DNA from: Deltaproteobacteria bacterium
GTDB taxonomy: Bacteria; Desulfobacterota; DSM-4660; Desulfatiglandales; HGW-15
Direction: 5' to 3'
DNA: 20,849 bases
Assembly (NCBI GenBank): GCA_019308525.1
Contig: JAFDIC010000023.1
Coordinates: forward strand, 1 to 20,849
The position numbers and the translations under genes were made by a program. The notes under the pieces were generated by a model. It saw nothing but the letters and a program-made list of their open reading frames with translations. It was not told the DNA's origin and did no database searches. The stretch's first letter is position 1. Every line of letters starts with the position of its first letter. This document shows positions 18,366 through 20,849 of the stretch, piece after piece.

Positions 18366-19970
18366 CTAAAGGTCCTGGTAGAAATCCGCGTGGGGAGGGG
18401 GGCCTTGAAGGGGCCATTCGCCCTGGACAAGGGAGGCCATCACAAAGGGCACGGCATCCAGCAGTTCGCCCGCGAGGATGCCCGATTCTCCCATGTCCTC
18501 CGCCAATAGGTCTGCAGCCACACCGTGGATATACACTCCGGCGACGGCCGACTCCATTATGGGCACTCCCCTGGCCAAAAAGCCCGCGATCAGACCCGTT
18601 AGGACATCTCCTGAACCCCCGCTGGACAGAGCAGGGTTACCCGTGGGGTTGACATACAGTCGGCCCTCCGGATTTGCGATCAGGGTCCTGGCACCCTTGA
18701 GGACCAGGAAACACCCAGAGCTCCGTGCATAATCCAGGGCCGTTCCAACGCGATCAGCCTGGATCTCGGCGGCGCTTTTCCCGATGAGCCTTCCCATCTC
18801 ACCTGGGTGGGGTGTAAGGACGGCCTTGCCCCTACAGGTTGCCAGTACCTGAGAATCCTTTGAAAGGGCGTTTACCCCGTCGGCGTCAATTACCACTGGA
18901 ATCCGGCAGGCCTTGATGATCCTCGAAACCAGTTCCGAGGTCTCCTGGTTTGTGGAAAGGCCCGGGCCTATGGCAAGGGCTGACTTGCCTTCCATGAGCC
19001 TTATCACCTCGTCTTCAGCCTCAAGGGACAGGCACCCATCCGGGGTCTCCGGGAGGGGAAAGGTCATTGCTTCTGTCAACTTGCTTTCAAGAATCGCATT
19101 GAGGCTTCCAGGGATGCCGAGGGTCACAAGTCCAGCCCCTGCCCTCAAAGCACCCAGGCAAGTCATTGTGGCCGCCCCTGTCTTGCCTGTTGATCCCGCC
19201 AGAACAAGGAGATGCCCCCGGTTTCCCTTGTGCATGTCCTTTCTCCGGATGCGCAGGAATTCAACAAAGCAGGAGGGCTCGGTCATTCTGTATCTTGCAG
19301 GTATCCTGTCTGCAACCGGACCCGGGATTCCAATATCCACCCTGACCAGCCGGCCGACATGGTCTACTCCCGGAAAGATGACCTGCCCCAATTTCGGAAA
19401 TCCAAAGGTCACGGTCAGGGCTGCCCTTATTGCCGAGCCCAGGACTTGCCCGGAATCCGCATCAAGGCCTGAAGGGATGTCTATGGACATTACGGGAGCC
19501 TCCACGGAATTGACTTTTTCGATCACATCCCTGTAAAATCCCCTTACCCGTGAACTCAGCCCGGTCCCGAATATGCCATCAATGACATAGTCAGACCTCT
19601 TGATGAAGTGTTGATTCTCGGACCATTGTTCCTGGCCCGGGACATGATGGATTTCCAGGCCCAATTCCTTGATGATATTTAGGTTTGTCAGGGCATCGCC
19701 GGAGATTTTTCCCTCAGGCGCAAGGACCAGGACCGTAGGCTTCAGCCCTGCTTCCTTGAGATACCTTGCCATCACATAACCGTCTCCCCCGTTGTTGCCC
19801 GGGCCACAAAGGACGATCACCCGGGATCCCCTTGGAGGACGAAAGTGATCAAGGAATATCCTCGCGGCCCCCCGCGCTGCATTCTCCATCAGAACAACAC
19901 CAGGGATGCCCAGTTCCCTGATGGCCAGGCGGTCTATCTCTTGCATTTCAGTTGCCTTTACAAGCCTCAT
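18366..19970 (-). CDS. nnr: Bifunctional NAD(P)H-hydrate epimerase / ADP-dependent NAD(P)H-hydrate dehydratase
   Basis: This enzyme repairs hydrated NADH and NADPH. The N-terminal YjeF_N domain (about 1-225) epimerises the R form, with LMENAARGAA (27-36), CGPGNNGGDGYV (55-66) and SIDIPSGLDADSG (162-174). The C-terminal ribokinase-like domain (about 230-515) dehydrates the S form using ADP. It shows GPGLS (335-339), IDADGVNAL (361-369), TPHPGEMGRL (386-395) and GGSGDVLTGLI (451-461). At 534 residues both halves are complete. GGAG stands shortly before the ATG, and the start overlaps the end of acpS by 23 bases, so the two are translationally linked. Confidence 0.95.
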   Translation of the reverse strand: MRLVKATEMQEIDRLAIRELGIPGVVLMENAARGAARIFLDHFRPPRGSRVIVLCGPGNNGGDGYVMARYLKEAGLKPTVLVLAPEGKISGDALTNLNIIKELGLEIHHVPGQEQWSENQHFIKRSDYVIDGIFGTGLSSRVRGFYRDVIEKVNSVEAPVMSIDIPSGLDADSGQVLGSAIRAALTVTFGFPKLGQVIFPGVDHVGRLVRVDIGIPGPVADRIPARYRMTEPSCFVEFLRIRRKDMHKGNRGHLLVLAGSTGKTGAATMTCLGALRAGAGLVTLGIPGSLNAILESKLTEAMTFPLPETPDGCLSLEAEDEVIRLMEGKSALAIGPGLSTNQETSELVSRIIKACRIPVVIDADGVNALSKDSQVLATCRGKAVLTPHPGEMGRLIGKSAAEIQADRVGTALDYARSSGCFLVLKGARTLIANPEGRLYVNPTGNPALSSGGSGDVLTGLIAGFLARGVPIMESAVAGVYIHGVAADLLAEDMGESGILAGELLDAVPFVMASLVQGEWPLQGPPPHADFYQDL

Positions 19971-20349
19971 CTCCCTTCTCCAATACTACTATTGCAATAC
20001 CATAGTCGCCTTCGTCCGAGAGACTCAAGTGAAATCCGCATATATCTTCCTCTTTGCAGATCTCCGATGAACGGCCCAGAGGTCTTATCCCCGGCCTGCC
20101 TCCGGGAAAATGAAACACCTCTATGTCTCGCCACCTGACGCCCCTCCTCATTCCCCGGCCGAGGGCCTTGGAAAAGGCCTCCTTGGCGGCGAACCTGAGG
20201 GCATAGGATGCCGGGGGAAAGGGCCTTGCACTACAGGTCTCTATTTCGTCTCTGGTAAATACTCTGCTTATGAAACGGTTTCCCCACCTGGAGATTACGT
20301 TCTCAATTCGTCGGATATCTACGAGGTCTACCCCGATTCCGTAGATCAT
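19948..20349 (-). CDS. acpS: Holo-[acyl-carrier-protein] synthase
   Basis: AcpS moves 4'-phosphopantetheine from coenzyme A to a serine of apo-ACP and so activates fatty acid synthesis. I start at ATG 20349 (133 residues), because the product then begins MIYGIGVDLVDIRRIE like other AcpS proteins. A TTG 21 bases upstream extends the frame without homology. Asp8 in GVDLVDI and Glu57 in FAAKEAFSKALG (53-64) are the magnesium ligands, and the C-terminal HLSLSDEGDYGIAIVV is typical. No strong ribosome-binding site is visible. It lies just after the hairpin that closes pdxJ. Confidence 0.93.
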   Translation of the reverse strand: MIYGIGVDLVDIRRIENVISRWGNRFISRVFTRDEIETCSARPFPPASYALRFAAKEAFSKALGRGMRRGVRWRDIEVFHFPGGRPGIRPLGRSSEICKEEDICGFHLSLSDEGDYGIAIVVLEKGDEACKGN

Positions 20350-20405
20350 GGTCCAGGCCGAAACAGTCAAGAATGATTAACCCGCAAGAAACGGAGACAG
20401 AAGAG

Positions 20406-20466
20406 GCTTGCGGAAAACCTCCCTCCCCAGATGCGGCGCAACGCGGCAGAGGGAGGTTTTCTGCAA
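20406..20466 (-). terminator. Long hairpin after pdxJ, probable intrinsic terminator
   Basis: The arm CTTGCGGAAAACCTCCCTC (20406-20424) pairs with GAGGGAGGTTTTCTGCAAG (20448-20466) over 19 positions with one G-T pair, around a 23-base loop. Read on the minus strand the stem is CCTCCCTC/GAGGGAGG followed by TTTT, and the mirror-image A-run also lets it work in the other direction. It starts three bases after the pdxJ stop and should separate pdxJ from acpS, at least in part. Confidence 0.7.
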
Positions 20467-20469
20467 GCA

Positions 20470-20849
20470 TCAAAAATCTTTCACCAGCTCTACCATGTCC
20501 CTCACCGCCCTTTCGAAGCCGACAAGGACCGCCCTGGCTACAATGCTGTGTCCGATGCTGTACTCCTCTATCTTGGGGAGGGACTTGAATCTCTCTATGT
20601 TTGTGTAGTTGAGCCCGTGGCCCGCACTTATGGCCAGATTAAGGTCCGATGATGCATCGACTGCCTTGATGATCCTTTCAAATCGTTCCTGGGCCTCGAC
20701 CTCTGTACGGGCCTCTGAATAGTGTCCCGTATGAATCTCCACGATATCACCCCCGACCTTGTGGGCCGCTTCGATTTGGCTCGGGTCAGGATCAACGAAA
20801 AAGCTTATTTTTATCCCTTTTTCTCCCAACTGCTCTACCACACTTCTGT
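20470..20849 (-). CDS. pdxJ: Pyridoxine 5'-phosphate synthase, C-terminal part (cut by the window edge)
   Basis: The visible 125 residues are the C-terminal half of PdxJ, a TIM-barrel enzyme that condenses 1-deoxyxylulose 5-phosphate with 3-amino-2-oxopropyl phosphate to form pyridoxine 5'-phosphate. EIHTGHYSEA, SAGHGLNYTN and EYSIGHSIVARAV are the family's phosphate- and substrate-binding segments. The frame stays open to the right edge, so a GTG at 20841 is not taken as the start; the full protein should be about 240 residues. No frameshift is seen. Confidence 0.94.
   Translation of the reverse strand, partial: RSVVEQLGEKGIKISFFVDPDPSQIEAAHKVGGDIVEIHTGHYSEARTEVEAQERFERIIKAVDASSDLNLAISAGHGLNYTNIERFKSLPKIEEYSIGHSIVARAVLVGFERAVRDMVELVKDF

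Overview
This window reads as ordinary chromosome from an anaerobic Desulfobacterota (former Deltaproteobacteria) or close relative. That placement is an inference from the protein styles, the gene order around pdxJ-acpS-nnr-tsaE, an apparent selenoprotein and the dispersed palindromic repeats; no rRNA is present to confirm it. Every protein gene lies on the minus strand, so the window is best read from right to left.

Right part (20849 to 15226): the 3' end of pdxJ closes with a strong hairpin. Then come acpS, the bifunctional NAD(P)HX repair gene nnr, tsaE, an OsmC-family gene with an in-frame TGA, a repeat-bearing gap with a good promoter, lysC, and a small secreted SLBB/helix-hairpin-helix protein. 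The OsmC-family TGA falls exactly on the family's first redox cysteine and is followed by a possible SECIS hairpin, so I annotate the gene as one selenoprotein rather than two broken ORFs.

Middle (15165 to 7968): a CHASE2 membrane receptor with a kinase-like domain whose catalytic HRD motif reads HGN, followed by a 40-residue stub of a PP2C phosphatase cut off just before its metal-binding DGMGG motif. This looks like a decayed kinase/phosphatase signalling pair. After it come tsaD, rsmA, a deoxynucleoside kinase, panC and metK.

Left part (7729 to 1): ahcY overlaps yejA by ATGA, and yejB, yejE and yejF follow, forming a peptide/microcin C-type ABC importer. YejB appears to lack an internal block of about 26 residues that normally carries its last membrane helix. 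The left edge holds tRNA-Gln(CUG) and tRNA-Glu(CUC) one base apart behind a clear promoter, a degenerate copy of the tRNA-Glu, two copies of a palindromic repeat, and the 3' end (domains V and VI) of a group II intron running on the plus strand.

Functional themes: the methionine/SAM cycle and its precursors (lysC, metK, ahcY), cofactor synthesis (pdxJ, panC, acpS), repair of damaged NAD(P)H (nnr), tRNA t6A modification (tsaD, tsaE), rRNA maturation (rsmA), and peptide uptake (yejABEF). The most notable items are the Sec-OsmC protein and the eroded kinase/phosphatase pair.
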